Below are positions 56,214 to 64,000 of a DNA stretch of 64,000 nt, in pieces. The first letter of the stretch is position 1, and each line of letters begins with the position of its first letter. The notes under the pieces were generated by a model. That model saw nothing but the letters and a program-made list of their open reading frames with translations, searched no databases and was not told the DNA's origin. The DNA comes from Bradyrhizobium sp. RP6 (GTDB taxonomy: Bacteria; Pseudomonadota; Alphaproteobacteria; Rhizobiales; Xanthobacteraceae), in contig NZ_RQIT01000030.1 in NCBI RefSeq assembly GCF_003837805.1, forward strand, positions 16,808 to 80,807, read 5' to 3'. The translations under genes were made by a program, and so were the position numbers.

Positions 56214-57074
56214 ATGCAATCTGCAGGCAGCGGCTGGGGCAACGGTCTCCTGGGCGTCATCATCTTCAGCGGCTCGCTGCCGGCGACGCGGGTGGCGGTC
56301 GGCGGCTTCTCGGCGCTATTCCTGACCTCGGCGCGCGCCGTCATCGCGGCGCTGATCGGGGCGGCGGTGCTCGCCGTGCTCCGGCAGGCGCGGCCGCAGC
56401 GGCGTGATCTCGCCTCGCTCACCATCGTCGCCATCGGCGTCGTGGTCGGCTTCCCCCTGCTGACGGCGCTGGCGCTCCAGCACATCACCTCCGCGCATTC
56501 GATCGTCTTCATCGGCCTGCTGCCGCTGTCGACCGCGATCTTCGGCGTGCTGCGCGGCGGCGAGCGGCCGCGGCCGCTGTTCTGGCTGTTCGCCGTGCTC
56601 GGCAGCGCCACCGTGGCCGGTTTCGCCCTCTCTGGCGACGGCTCGGCGTCGCTCACCGGCGATCTCCTGATGGTGGCGGCGATCGTGCTGTGCGGCCTCG
56701 GCTATGCCGAAGGCGCCGCGCTGTCGCGCCGCCTCGGCGGCTGGCAGGTGATCTCTTGGGCGCTGTTGCTCGCGCTGCCGTTGATGGCGGCGCTCGCGAT
56801 TCTGACATGGCCGCCCGTCTGGAGCGGCGTCACTATGCCCGCCTGGATCGGGCTGGCCTACGTCTCCGTCTTCAGCATGTTCGTCGGCTTCATCTTCTGG
56901 TACCGCGGGCTCGCAATCGGAGGCATTGCCCGTGTCGGCCAGTTGCAGCAGCTGCAGCCGTTCTTCGGTCTCGCGCTCGCGGGCTTCCTGCTGCATGAGC
57001 CCGTCGCCTGGAGCATGATCGCCGCGACCGCGCTCGTGGTCGTCTGCGTCTTCTTCGCGCGGCGGTTCGCGTGA
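56214..57074 (+). CDS. DMT-superfamily transporter (EamA-like), MocR-linked
   Basis: A 286-aa membrane protein with about ten helices in two EamA repeats. FSGSLPATRVAVGGFSALFL (in part) opens the first, LTSARAVIAALIGAAV and LQHITSAHSIVFIGLLPLS (in part) mark it, and WYRGLAIGGIARVGQLQQLQP (in part) the second. Likely an exporter of an amino compound, inferred from the MocR partner. The ATG at 56214 begins 106 nt from the regulator start. Confidence 0.92.
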   Translation: MQSAGSGWGNGLLGVIIFSGSLPATRVAVGGFSALFLTSARAVIAALIGAAVLAVLRQARPQRRDLASLTIVAIGVVVGFPLLTALALQHITSAHSIVFIGLLPLSTAIFGVLRGGERPRPLFWLFAVLGSATVAGFALSGDGSASLTGDLLMVAAIVLCGLGYAEGAALSRRLGGWQVISWALLLALPLMAALAILTWPPVWSGVTMPAWIGLAYVSVFSMFVGFIFWYRGLAIGGIARVGQLQQLQPFFGLALAGFLLHEPVAWSMIAATALVVVCVFFARRFA

Positions 57075-57084
57075 GGCCCGTGCC

Positions 57085-58299
57085 TCACGCCTCCCCCATC
57101 ACGGTCCGCGTCAGCGCGCTCCTTGCAAACTTCTTCAGCGGCATCGGCTTGCCGAACAGAAAGCCCTGCACGAAGTCGAAGCCGAGCTCGTTTGCCGCGA
57201 CGAGGTCGGCGCGGCTTTCGACGCCCTGCGCCACCGTGCGCGCGCCAAAGCCCTGCGCCAGCTCGACGATGTGACGGCACACCGTGCGCTTCAGCCGATC
57301 ACTGCCGCTGCCGGTGACGAATTGCCGATCAGCCTTCAGCTTGACGAAGGGAATTCTGTCGAGCCCCATCAGCGACGGCCAGTTGGTGCCGAGATTGTCG
57401 ATCGACAGGCCGATATTGTGCAGGCCCACCTCGCGCGCGACCTCGGTCAAGAGATCGACCTCGCGGATCGCCTCCTCGCTGTCGATCTCGACCGTCAGCC
57501 CGCCGAAGGCCGGATGCGTCGGCACGCGGCGGCAGAGATCCCGCACCGCCTGCGGTTCCCTCAGATAGGAGGCGGGGAGATTGATCGACAGATCGATCGG
57601 GCTTTGTTGCTCCAGAAGATAGTGCCAGTCCTGCACGGCGCGATCGACCACGAACTCCGACAGGCCGCGGAAATGCGGATCGTGCGGCTCCGGGATGAAA
57701 TAGGCCGGCGGCACCACGCCCCAGGTCGGATGCCGCATCCGCACCAGCGCCTCGGCGCCGCTGCGGACGAGCGTGCGCGCGTCGATCTTGGGCTGGTACC
57801 AGAGTTCGAGCCAGCCAGCGTGCAAGGCCTCGCCGACATGCACCGCCGGGCTCGGCGCCGGCTCCTCCGGCAGCAGCATCGCAACACGCTCGCGCAGCGT
57901 CTCCGCGGCAAACGGCGTGGTCAGTGGCGGCAGCATCGCAAGGCCATATTCCTCACCGACCTGCCGCACGGCCTTGACGATGATCGACTCGCGGGCACCG
58001 ACGGCGAGGACCCTGCCGGCAAATGCCTCGCGCACCAGGATTTCGAGGAATCGTCCCGGCTCGATGCCATCGGCGGCGACGCCGAGCAGGATCAGGTCCG
58101 GCAACTCGGTGGCGAGCACGGTCCGCAGCTCGTCGGCGCTGGCGCACTCGCAGGTGACGAAGCCGAGATCCTCGAGCACCTCGCTGAGAAAGGCGCGCAA
58201 GTGACGCTTGCTGTCGGCCACGCAGGCGCGCGGCGTCACCTTTCGCCGTCCGAAGGTCACAGGCCTTCGGAGGGCGAGTTCAGTCGTCCCATCGTTCAT
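57085..58299 (-). CDS. Receiver-like plus EAL-domain protein with altered catalytic residues
   Basis: A 404-aa protein: a receiver-like domain (about 20-145) and an EAL domain (about 155-400). The phospho-Asp place reads PDLILLG (G73 instead of Asp). In the EAL part E183-A-L and N240 are kept, but DDFGTG reads DNLGTN (D301 kept, N302) and the later AEGVE reads AQGVE (Q358). QGFLFGKPM is normal. Thus c-di-GMP hydrolysis is probably weak or lost, and the protein may bind c-di-GMP or act as a regulator. Convergent with the MocR-linked transporter, 10 nt apart. No signal or transmembrane segment seen. Confidence 0.9.
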   Translation of the reverse strand: MNDGTTELALRRPVTFGRRKVTPRACVADSKRHLRAFLSEVLEDLGFVTCECASADELRTVLATELPDLILLGVAADGIEPGRFLEILVREAFAGRVLAVGARESIIVKAVRQVGEEYGLAMLPPLTTPFAAETLRERVAMLLPEEPAPSPAVHVGEALHAGWLELWYQPKIDARTLVRSGAEALVRMRHPTWGVVPPAYFIPEPHDPHFRGLSEFVVDRAVQDWHYLLEQQSPIDLSINLPASYLREPQAVRDLCRRVPTHPAFGGLTVEIDSEEAIREVDLLTEVAREVGLHNIGLSIDNLGTNWPSLMGLDRIPFVKLKADRQFVTGSGSDRLKRTVCRHIVELAQGFGARTVAQGVESRADLVAANELGFDFVQGFLFGKPMPLKKFARSALTRTVMGEA

Positions 58300-59098
58300 C
58301 GTACACCACTCCCGTTCCGTGACGGTTTTTTAAACGGCGAGCGTGGGTTCAAATAAGGAGAGCTTCACTTCGTTCTTGAATAATTTGAGTAACGTTAAGC
58401 TCTGCAATTCGAGCTAATTTGTCGACAGAATCTTCAAAAAGAAACTGGCGTGACGAGACATCACACGGGCGGCGACGGTCGAGGCGCGTGAAATGTCTCC
58501 CGCGCGCAATCGGCGTGCAACTTGCCAATCGACGGCGTCGCGCAATGCGGTTGCGCACTCGCCGCGACACAGCGATGAGTCCGGCGGAGGATCAATTGCC
58601 GGCGATCATTTCGCGTCACGCCAGTCCGTGTGCTCGTTCAAGGGGCGCGGCTGGTCGTGTTTGTCGGCGTGGTCGGTGGTGCGATTGCGTTGCAGCGGCG
58701 ACGTCTGCGCCATTGTCGTCGACGTGAGCGTCGGCGCGCGCATTGGCAACGCTACCATCATCAATCTCGTCGAGCCGAGCTCATCGGCATTCTACTTCCG
58801 CAGCTCTTGTCGCGCACCGGAGCGACCGCAGCACTGGAAGAACGCGTCTACCCGCCATGCGCGCATATCGCGCCTTCGCTCGTGACGGTTCTGCGAAACG
58901 GGTCCGGGCCGGCGGCGGCGAATGTGAAGTGCATCACATGCACATTGCTGCACTTGCGCTATTGCTCCGCGCAGCCGGTGATGGGCTGTCGAGGACTACA
59001 GCAATGACGATGCGGCGAATGATGACTTGGTGGTTCAGATTCGTGGTGTCGGGGCGGTTTTTCGATCGCTTCCTGAGCCTGCCGCGCGCGCCGCGCGC
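58300..59098. other. 800-bp region without a convincing gene
   Basis: Several short plus-strand frames exist (the longest, at 58493-58885 and 58630-59007, overlap each other) but none has a ribosome-binding site, typical codon bias or a recognised family. The first 120 bases (58300-58420) are AT-rich and may hold the promoter of the REC-EAL gene. It could be decayed coding sequence. Confidence 0.5.
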
Positions 59099-60262
59099 CT
59101 AGTTCTGCCCGATCAGCTTGCGGAACGCCGCCGCGCCGTCCTGCATCGCGTCGCGTCCCTTCCAGGCCAGATAAGTCAGCTTGCCGCCGAGTGTGTCGTG
59201 GCTGCGCAGCCGCCGCGATCCGAGAATGTGGCCGACATTGGCGGGGAAGCGGCTCACCTCGGCGGATACCAGCGCCGCGATCGCGTCCATCAATTGCTGG
59301 AGGCGGACGCCCCATTCGCAATGTTCGATGCGGTCGATGCGGACCTTGAGCGCATACTCGGTGTCATAGATCTCGGCGAGCAGGTCGCGGGCAACCAGCA
59401 CCCGGTTGTTCCGGAGCGCGATACGAAGCGCGAGGCGCTTGTCGTCGAGCCGGTCGAGAACCATGTGAACGACGCAGGCATAGGGCGTGGCGGCGACGTC
59501 TGCCGCGGCCTTGCTCGCAGCGGCCTTGGTGGCAAGCCGCACCAATTGCCAGGACGTCTTCAGACGTCGCGCGACCAGCGCCAAGGCGAAGGGCAGCGCC
59601 TCGGGATGAGCTTTCTTGAAGGCGTCGAGCTGCATAGCGATCTGGACGACCTGGCCGTCGTCGAATTTCGCGATCCTCTCGGGCAGCTTCTCGTTGAACT
59701 TCGATAGCGCATCGCCGGCGCGCAACACATGCAGCATCTTCAGGACGTCATCGAAGGCGGTGCGCGAGGCCGTGTATTGCGCGAGCTTGGCGCGCGCCAG
59801 TTCGGTGCTCTCGGACGAGGTGAGGGTGCTCTCGAGGACCTTGACGACCTTGGTCTGGAAGGTCGACGCGATCTTCTGCACCTCCTTCGGGTTGTTGGCC
59901 GCGACCTGGTCGTTGACGGCCTTGATGTAGTCGCGCGCCATGGTCGGCAGCAGGTCGCGGCAGATCCACTCCCAGATCGGGGTGAGGGTGTTGCGCGAGA
60001 TCCGCCCCATGTTGGCGTGCTCGGGCGCGCCGTCGATCAGCAGCAGCTCCAGCGGCGCGAAGAAATAGCGCGAAGGGCTGGTGGCGCGTGCCTGGGTCGA
60101 TCCGTCCTTGCGGAACTCGGCGCGCAAGCGGGACTGGATGTCGGCCGAACCCGGCATGTCGATACCGCACAGCTCGAGCCGTTCGAGCTCGCTGAGCAGA
60201 CAACTGCGCGACAGCGGCGTCAGCCTCTGCAGGAATTCCGACAGTCGATCGATCTCGTTCAT
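59099..60262 (-). CDS. Conserved protein of unknown function
   Basis: A 387-aa soluble, alpha-helical protein with coding bias. It opens MNEIDRLSEFLQRLTPLSRS (in part); the C-terminal half has LDRLDDKRLALRIALRNNRV (in part), YDTEYALKVRIDRIEHCEW (in part) and closes AFRKLIGQN. No known domain, signal or membrane segment is recognised. The ATG at 60262 is preferred because the upstream codons are Arg/Pro-rich. It is isolated between non-coding stretches and beside signalling genes; no function is proposed. Confidence 0.78.
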   Translation of the reverse strand: MNEIDRLSEFLQRLTPLSRSCLLSELERLELCGIDMPGSADIQSRLRAEFRKDGSTQARATSPSRYFFAPLELLLIDGAPEHANMGRISRNTLTPIWEWICRDLLPTMARDYIKAVNDQVAANNPKEVQKIASTFQTKVVKVLESTLTSSESTELARAKLAQYTASRTAFDDVLKMLHVLRAGDALSKFNEKLPERIAKFDDGQVVQIAMQLDAFKKAHPEALPFALALVARRLKTSWQLVRLATKAAASKAAADVAATPYACVVHMVLDRLDDKRLALRIALRNNRVLVARDLLAEIYDTEYALKVRIDRIEHCEWGVRLQQLMDAIAALVSAEVSRFPANVGHILGSRRLRSHDTLGGKLTYLAWKGRDAMQDGAAAFRKLIGQN

Positions 60263-60586
60263 AGCACGCAATCTTTCGCAGCGTATCCCGCGTGCTCGCG
60301 GGCCCATGCATGGAGGCATTTGCGCGCTCAACCTCCCTAGAGAAGCAAGTCGCCGTTAATTAATCCGTAAAACCCGGGGGACGGGCGGGCATCGGGGACC
60401 AAGAGGAGCCGTCCGACCGCTCAAGATGCGCGGCGGGAACTCAACCCCAGCGCGGTTGAGGGCGGCCGCACGCAAGCACAAATTGTGCCGAAGCCGCCTT
60501 TTCAGCGCAGAACTGCCTAAATCACCGTAGTCTTACGGAGAAGAAAGTTAAGCACAGACCCGCCCCGGTTCCGCTAAACGAGTGAC
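60263..60586. other. Intergenic region before the DHp/LuxR gene
   Basis: About 324 bp without a gene. It holds the outward promoters of both flanking genes. Stretches taattaatccgtaaaa (60356-60371) and tacggagaagaaag near 60535 are the AT-richest. A dyad gtgac-atggg-gtcac overlaps the start codon of the next gene. Confidence 0.5.
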
Positions 60587-61210
60587 ATGGGGTCACAGAA
60601 TGATACGGCCACTGATTCGCGGCCGTCGGAATGGGACGAAGGCGGCGCTGAGCGAGCTGAAGAGCGCGATTTCGTCCGTCTGAGCGCCGCCCGTGGCAAG
60701 GCGGCTGACGAAATGGCCGCTGCCATCGCCCGCGAGCTCAATGGCCCCCTGACTGCGCTCCTGCTCTACATGGGCGAGATCAAGCATCACAGCGATCAAC
60801 TCGTGCCTGTTGCGGGCGATCGAGCCTATCTGCGGCGGGTGGTGGAGAACGCGCTGATACAGACCGAGCGCGTTTGCGGTCTGGTCAAGCAGCTTGCCGG
60901 CCCTGACAAGGGCGGCTTGCCGATTCCGTCCAGCACCGAGGAGGCGCAGTCGAAGGCCGCCCGCGCGCTGCAGCCGCCGCGCGCGCTGAGCGCCGAACTC
61001 GTCGGCCCGTCGGGCCAGAAACGGTTGACGAAGCGCGAGCGCGAGGTGCTGAGGCTGATCAGCGAAGGCTATTCGAACAAGCAGGGCGCGCTTCGCATGC
61101 AGATCAGTCCGCGCACCTTCGAGAGCCATCGCGCCGAGGCGATGCGCAAGCTCGGTGCGCGCAACACTGCGGATCTCGTCCGTGCGGCGCTGCTGCATTC
61201 GATCGATTGA
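60587..61210 (+). CDS. HisKA-like (DHp) domain fused to a LuxR-type DNA-binding domain
   Basis: A 207-aa protein. Residues 38-104 look like the dimerisation/phospho-acceptor helices of a histidine kinase (IARELNGPLTALLLYMGEI in part, then NALIQTERVCGLVKQLAG in part), but the H-box His is Arg (R49; RELNGPL instead of HELN-PL). No ATPase domain follows. A linker (105-145) leads to a LuxR helix-turn-helix (LTKREREVLRLISEGYSNK in part; SPRTFESHRAEAMRKLG). It probably binds DNA as a dimer and may be controlled by protein contact with a kinase or Hpt. ATG at 60587 stands inside a dyad. Confidence 0.82.
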   Translation: MGSQNDTATDSRPSEWDEGGAERAEERDFVRLSAARGKAADEMAAAIARELNGPLTALLLYMGEIKHHSDQLVPVAGDRAYLRRVVENALIQTERVCGLVKQLAGPDKGGLPIPSSTEEAQSKAARALQPPRALSAELVGPSGQKRLTKREREVLRLISEGYSNKQGALRMQISPRTFESHRAEAMRKLGARNTADLVRAALLHSID

Positions 61211-61282
61211 GGCGGGCGCGTTGCGCCGCCGGCGAGCGGTGCGCCCGCGACATTTCTCGAGAGGCTCGGAAACCTGCCGCGG

Positions 61283-61531
61283 TCAGAAATAATCTTCGGC
61301 AAATGGGCGCGCGTGGGTGGCGGGACGCAGCGGCTTGATCTCTTCCTTCGGCGCGTTCGGAATGATCGTGATGATCCAGCGGGGAGGCACGCTCGATTCC
61401 TGCTCAAGCACCGAACGCACGAAGCCGGTCACGGTGGACCCCCCGGCCTTCACCGTCGCCATCCGGCCATTGAACTGTGCGATGCGGAAGCGACGAACCT
61501 CCTTCTGGTCGGCCGTCTCGTACTTGAACAT
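61283..61531 (-). CDS. Small conserved protein of unknown function
   Basis: An 82-aa soluble protein: MFKYETADQKEVRRFRIAQF (in part), GGSTVTGFVRSVLEQESS and a Pro/Arg-rich tail ending FAEDYF. The ATG at 61531 has an AGGAGGG ribosome-binding site 6 nt upstream, which is strong evidence that it is real. No family recognised. It faces the DHp/LuxR gene and the Hpt gene lies upstream. Confidence 0.75.
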   Translation of the reverse strand: MFKYETADQKEVRRFRIAQFNGRMATVKAGGSTVTGFVRSVLEQESSVPPRWIITIIPNAPKEEIKPLRPATHARPFAEDYF

Positions 61532-61732
61532 TGGAAACCCTCCTGGTTTTCCAAGGACTATCGCCACCTATGATTAGCCATCTATGAAAATCCCAAACCG
61601 TAGAAGTACGGCGGGTTTGGCGCGGTCTGTGCCGGGGCGGCTTCGAGCGGAGTGGATGCCGGTTCGCGCGAGAACGCGTCAACGCGAGATGCTGCGCGAT
61701 TTCCGTACGATTCCATAGAAAGGAAGATGGCT

Positions 61733-62110
61733 CTAGACCTGCGGCTCTTGCGCGCGCGCGGCGGCATAGGCGGCATCCATCAGGTCCAGGAGAGCATGAA
61801 AATCGGCCTCGCCGAGGCCCTGCGCGGTCTCCTCGAGCCGCAACGCCAGCGCGGCAAGCCTGAGATAGCCGAACGTCCCGGCCGCGCTCTTGAGCGAATG
61901 CGCCTCCCGCGCGATCCGCGCGTGGTGCTGCGCAAGCGAGAGCGTGCGGAACAGTTGCAGGCGCGCACAGGTCTCGCTCCAGAATACGTCGCGCACTTCA
62001 CAGGCAGCATCCTCGCCGATCTCGCGGACCAGCGCTTCGTACGCGCGCGGCTCGCGCGCGGGGTCGGCATCGAGCGCCTTCCGCGCAGACGCGACGGTTA
62101 CGTCAAACAT
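61733..62110 (-). CDS. Hpt (histidine phosphotransfer) domain protein
   Basis: A 125-aa solo Hpt domain. The phospho-acceptor His is in AREAHSLKSAAGTFGYLRLA (in part), matching the AHxLKSxAxxxG consensus; the rest is a helical bundle. It could relay phosphate between a hybrid kinase and a response regulator; partners are not adjacent, though cheA and a LuxR-type protein are near. ATG at 62110 with an in-frame alternative at 62131. Confidence 0.88.
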   Translation of the reverse strand: MFDVTVASARKALDADPAREPRAYEALVREIGEDAACEVRDVFWSETCARLQLFRTLSLAQHHARIAREAHSLKSAAGTFGYLRLAALALRLEETAQGLGEADFHALLDLMDAAYAAARAQEPQV

Positions 62111-62267
62111 GGCCTTGCCTGCTTTGAGCATCGTTCGTTGTCGCGCGGCACGTAACCGGCGCGAGGGCACATCCCGTGTCTACGGCATCCGAATTTCAGT
62201 TCCGGTAGCAGGATGGCCGGTGTTTGCAGGCCGATCTTAGCCGGCGGTTTACCACTCGCCCGGGGCT

Positions 62268-62975
62268 TCAGCGCGTGCCGAGCAGCCGGTCGTACTGGGC
62301 TTTCACGGTGGCGTAGCATTCGCACGCCGTCTGTCGCAGGCCGTCCAGGTTGATGATCTGGATGTGTCCGCGGCTGTAGTGGATGAAATTGGCCTGCTGC
62401 AGGGAGTGGGCGACCAGCGACACGCTGTTGCGCCGCGCCCCGATCATCTGTGCCAGGGTCTCCTGGGTCAGCAGCAGCCGGGAGTCGCCCGACAGATCAT
62501 GGGTGTGCAACAGGCACCGCGACAGCCGCGACTCCACGGGATGGGCCGCGTTGCAGCCCGCGGTCTGCTGCGCCTGGACGTAGACCGCCAACCCGTGGCG
62601 CGTCAGCGACGTGCGCAGGCTGCTGCTCTGGTCGGCGGCGATCCGCAGCGGGTCCAGATCCACCACCGACGCGACGCCGGGTACCTGCACAAGGGCGGTG
62701 TTCAACGCCGACGCCTCGCCCATGATCGAGAGCGTTCCGAGCAGGCTGTCGCGGCCGATCATGGCGACCTGCACATGCTTGTCCTTAGCCAACTCCACCA
62801 CCAGCGAGATGACGCCACGGTGGGGAAAATAGGCACGCTTGAGCGTCTCGCCGGTCTGGACCAGCACCGCGTCATGGGGCAGATCAACCGTTCGCAGGTA
62901 CGGACGGATCAATTCGTAGTCGTCCGCCGACAGTGCGCTCAGAAAGCCGTTGGGTGGACGCGCCATCGTTTCCAA
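62268..62975 (-). CDS. Crp/Fnr family transcriptional regulator
   Basis: A 235-aa protein: cyclic-nucleotide-binding-like beta roll (about 20-130: YFPHRGVISLVVELAKD, AMIGRDSLLGTLS) and a Crp-type winged helix (about 160-225: RLLLTQETLAQMIGARRNSVS in part). No Fnr-type Cys cluster is seen, so oxygen sensing through iron-sulfur is unlikely. The TTG at 62975 has GGGGAGG 5 nt upstream, better than the ATG at 62966. No obvious target next to it other than the upstream non-coding stretch. Confidence 0.9.
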   Translation of the reverse strand: METMARPPNGFLSALSADDYELIRPYLRTVDLPHDAVLVQTGETLKRAYFPHRGVISLVVELAKDKHVQVAMIGRDSLLGTLSIMGEASALNTALVQVPGVASVVDLDPLRIAADQSSSLRTSLTRHGLAVYVQAQQTAGCNAAHPVESRLSRCLLHTHDLSGDSRLLLTQETLAQMIGARRNSVSLVAHSLQQANFIHYSRGHIQIINLDGLRQTACECYATVKAQYDRLLGTR

Positions 62976-63875
62976 AGCTGCCTCCCCAGTACCTGCCCCC
63001 TCGAAACCGCGACGCGCGAAACCATGCCCTCCGCGGTGAGTTCATCATGTTCAGGCCGGGATATATTGGCAATTGAAATAGGTTGTCCGGCCGCGGCAAT
63101 CGGTCCCTGCGGCGCTGTGTGCTTGCGAAACGATGCGCTTGCGGCAGCGACTGCACGGGAAGCTCCGATTCAAGCATGGAAGCAGTTCCGGGGAACATCA
63201 CGACCGCGTTCCATCGGATGCCGTCGGCAAGTCCCCGGCCGTCACTTAGTTGTATGCTGAGAAAATACTACCGTAAAGATTGTGGCGCAGTCCAACAATT
63301 TTCGAGTGACGATCGTCGGGCTGTTAAAGCCGGACTGTGCGCGCTTGAACACGAACAGTTCGATCCGGCGATCATCGACGTCGTCATGCCGCATTGCCTG
63401 GCAGGCATCGCCGCGGCAGCGACATTGCCCGGCTGTGCGGCTACGTTAGCGCCGCGCGAGCCGCTATGGCCGCAGGGTAAGAGTTCGTTTACCCCATGCG
63501 CGGACTGCGCACATCGGAGCGATGCTGCGAAACGCCGATCACGGGAGCATTGCTGGTTGCGGGCGGCTCGATCCAACCTCCCGCAGGCCGTCTCCAAATG
63601 CTCTTCACGAACAGGACTTTCCCGCGCGCCTCGCCCAGCTGTTGTCGGACCGTTTACCTCGCACATCGACTCCGTTGCGGCATGGAGCCGGTTCTGCCGA
63701 AAAGCGCTGGGGCATGCCGACGAACCGCAAATTTCTCTTCAATATCCGTAGTAGGACGGAGGATGAAATTAACGGGACTGTGAAAGGGGATGTCTAACGA
63801 TCGAGGAGAGGGCGTCCGTCCGTGCCAAGGGTGGCTCAGGCGTCCAGTTCAAGTCAGGTCAGTAAGGCGTAGCTC
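62976..63875. other. 900-bp region before cheA with a possible receiver-domain remnant
   Basis: No intact gene is seen. At about 63317-63420 one plus-strand frame reads ALEHEQFDPAIIDVVMPHCL, like the phospho-Asp strand of a receiver domain, but there is no start or continuation in frame to the usual Lys motif. A response-regulator relic is possible. The AT-richer end (63720-63790) may hold the cheA promoter. Confidence 0.35.
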
Positions 63876-64000
63876 ATGGATGATCTGTTGCGGGAGTTTT
63901 TGACGGAGACCAGCGAGAGCCTGGACACCGTGGACAATCAGCTGGTGAAGTTCGAGCAGGAGCCGAACAACGCCAAGATCCTGGATAACATCTTCCGCCT
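63876..64000 (+). CDS. cheA: Chemotaxis histidine kinase CheA (5' end only)
   Basis: The gene opens MDDLLREFLTETSESLDTVD (in part) and goes on QLVKFEQEPNNAKILDNIFR (in part) until the window ends. This is the P1 (Hpt) domain of CheA, just before the phospho-acceptor His segment. TAAGG lies upstream of the ATG. Presumably the first gene of a chemotaxis operon that continues beyond the window. Confidence 0.9.
   Translation, partial: MDDLLREFLTETSESLDTVDNQLVKFEQEPNNAKILDNIFR

Noticed and set aside
63083..63751. A 222-codon open frame before cheA
   Set aside because: Mostly Cys/Ser/Arg-rich and unlike real genes here; only one short part resembles a receiver domain, so it is listed as a possible relic.

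Overview
This window reads as chromosomal DNA of a Bradyrhizobium-type alphaproteobacterium (Rhizobiales, Nitrobacteraceae). The basis is the high GC content with strong third-position bias, rhizobial gene order (mdh / sucC-x-sucD-sucA-sucB-SDR-lpdA; priA near atpHAGDC; rplU-rpmA-GNAT...obgE...proB-proA-nadD-rsfS-rlmH-envC-ctpA), and many intergenic palindromic repeats beginning 'cgtcattcc' or 'cgtcattgc' that are typical of that genus. The species cannot be fixed from sequence alone.

Layout. 1-3.8 kb: an FtsX-type permease (cut by the window start) and its ATPase, divergent from a TesA-like arylesterase, the same trio seen in other Proteobacteria. 4-5.9 kb: thpR and zapE. 6.1-16.7 kb: a TCA-cycle block with mdh, sucC, a small DUF1579-like gene, sucD, sucA, sucB, an SDR and lpdA. 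16.8-18.6 kb: small membrane proteins, one broken by a frameshift. 18.6-22.6 kb: xerC, priA and a His-rich RlpA-like protein. 23.3-28.4 kb: atpHAGDC (F1 ATP synthase) with two palindromic elements inside the operon. 28.6-38.4 kb (minus strand): two RppH Nudix paralogues, a DUF610 deacetylase-like protein, ctpA, envC, rlmH, rsfS, nadD, proA and proB. 38.5-45.1 kb: obgE with apparent cargo around it (Bug solute-binding protein, sulfatase, MaoC hydratase, EamA transporter, GNAT). 45.3-46.2 kb: rpmA and rplU with a convincing promoter and long leader. 46.4-47.5 kb: a ROK-type sugar-kinase-like protein whose motifs are in circularly permuted order. 47.8-57.1 kb: an accessory stretch with a dehalogenase-like hydrolase, tRNA-Ser(CGA), an NTF2-like pseudogene, LysR/aldo-keto reductase/NTF2-like genes, a DUF2157/GDYXXLXY membrane pair and a MocR/EamA divergent pair. 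57.1-64 kb: a signalling stretch with a degenerate receiver-EAL protein, a conserved unknown, a histidine-kinase-like domain fused to a LuxR helix-turn-helix, a solo Hpt, a Crp/Fnr regulator and the start of cheA.

Functionally the window joins central energy metabolism (2-oxoglutarate to malate, ATP synthase), translation and RNA housekeeping (L21, L27, ObgE, RsfS, RlmH, RppH), proline and NAD synthesis, cell-envelope and division proteins (EnvC, CtpA, RlpA, ZapE, XerC), and a signalling region that abuts a chemotaxis cluster.

The strongest unusual observations are the circularly permuted ROK-like kinase (46375-47508), the DHp-like/LuxR fusion lacking its phospho-accepting histidine (60587-61210), the REC-EAL protein with several altered catalytic positions (57085-58299), two genes broken by single lesions (18026-18588; 49010-49495), and palindromic repeats inside essential operons. 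No CRISPR array, phage or insertion sequence was seen.
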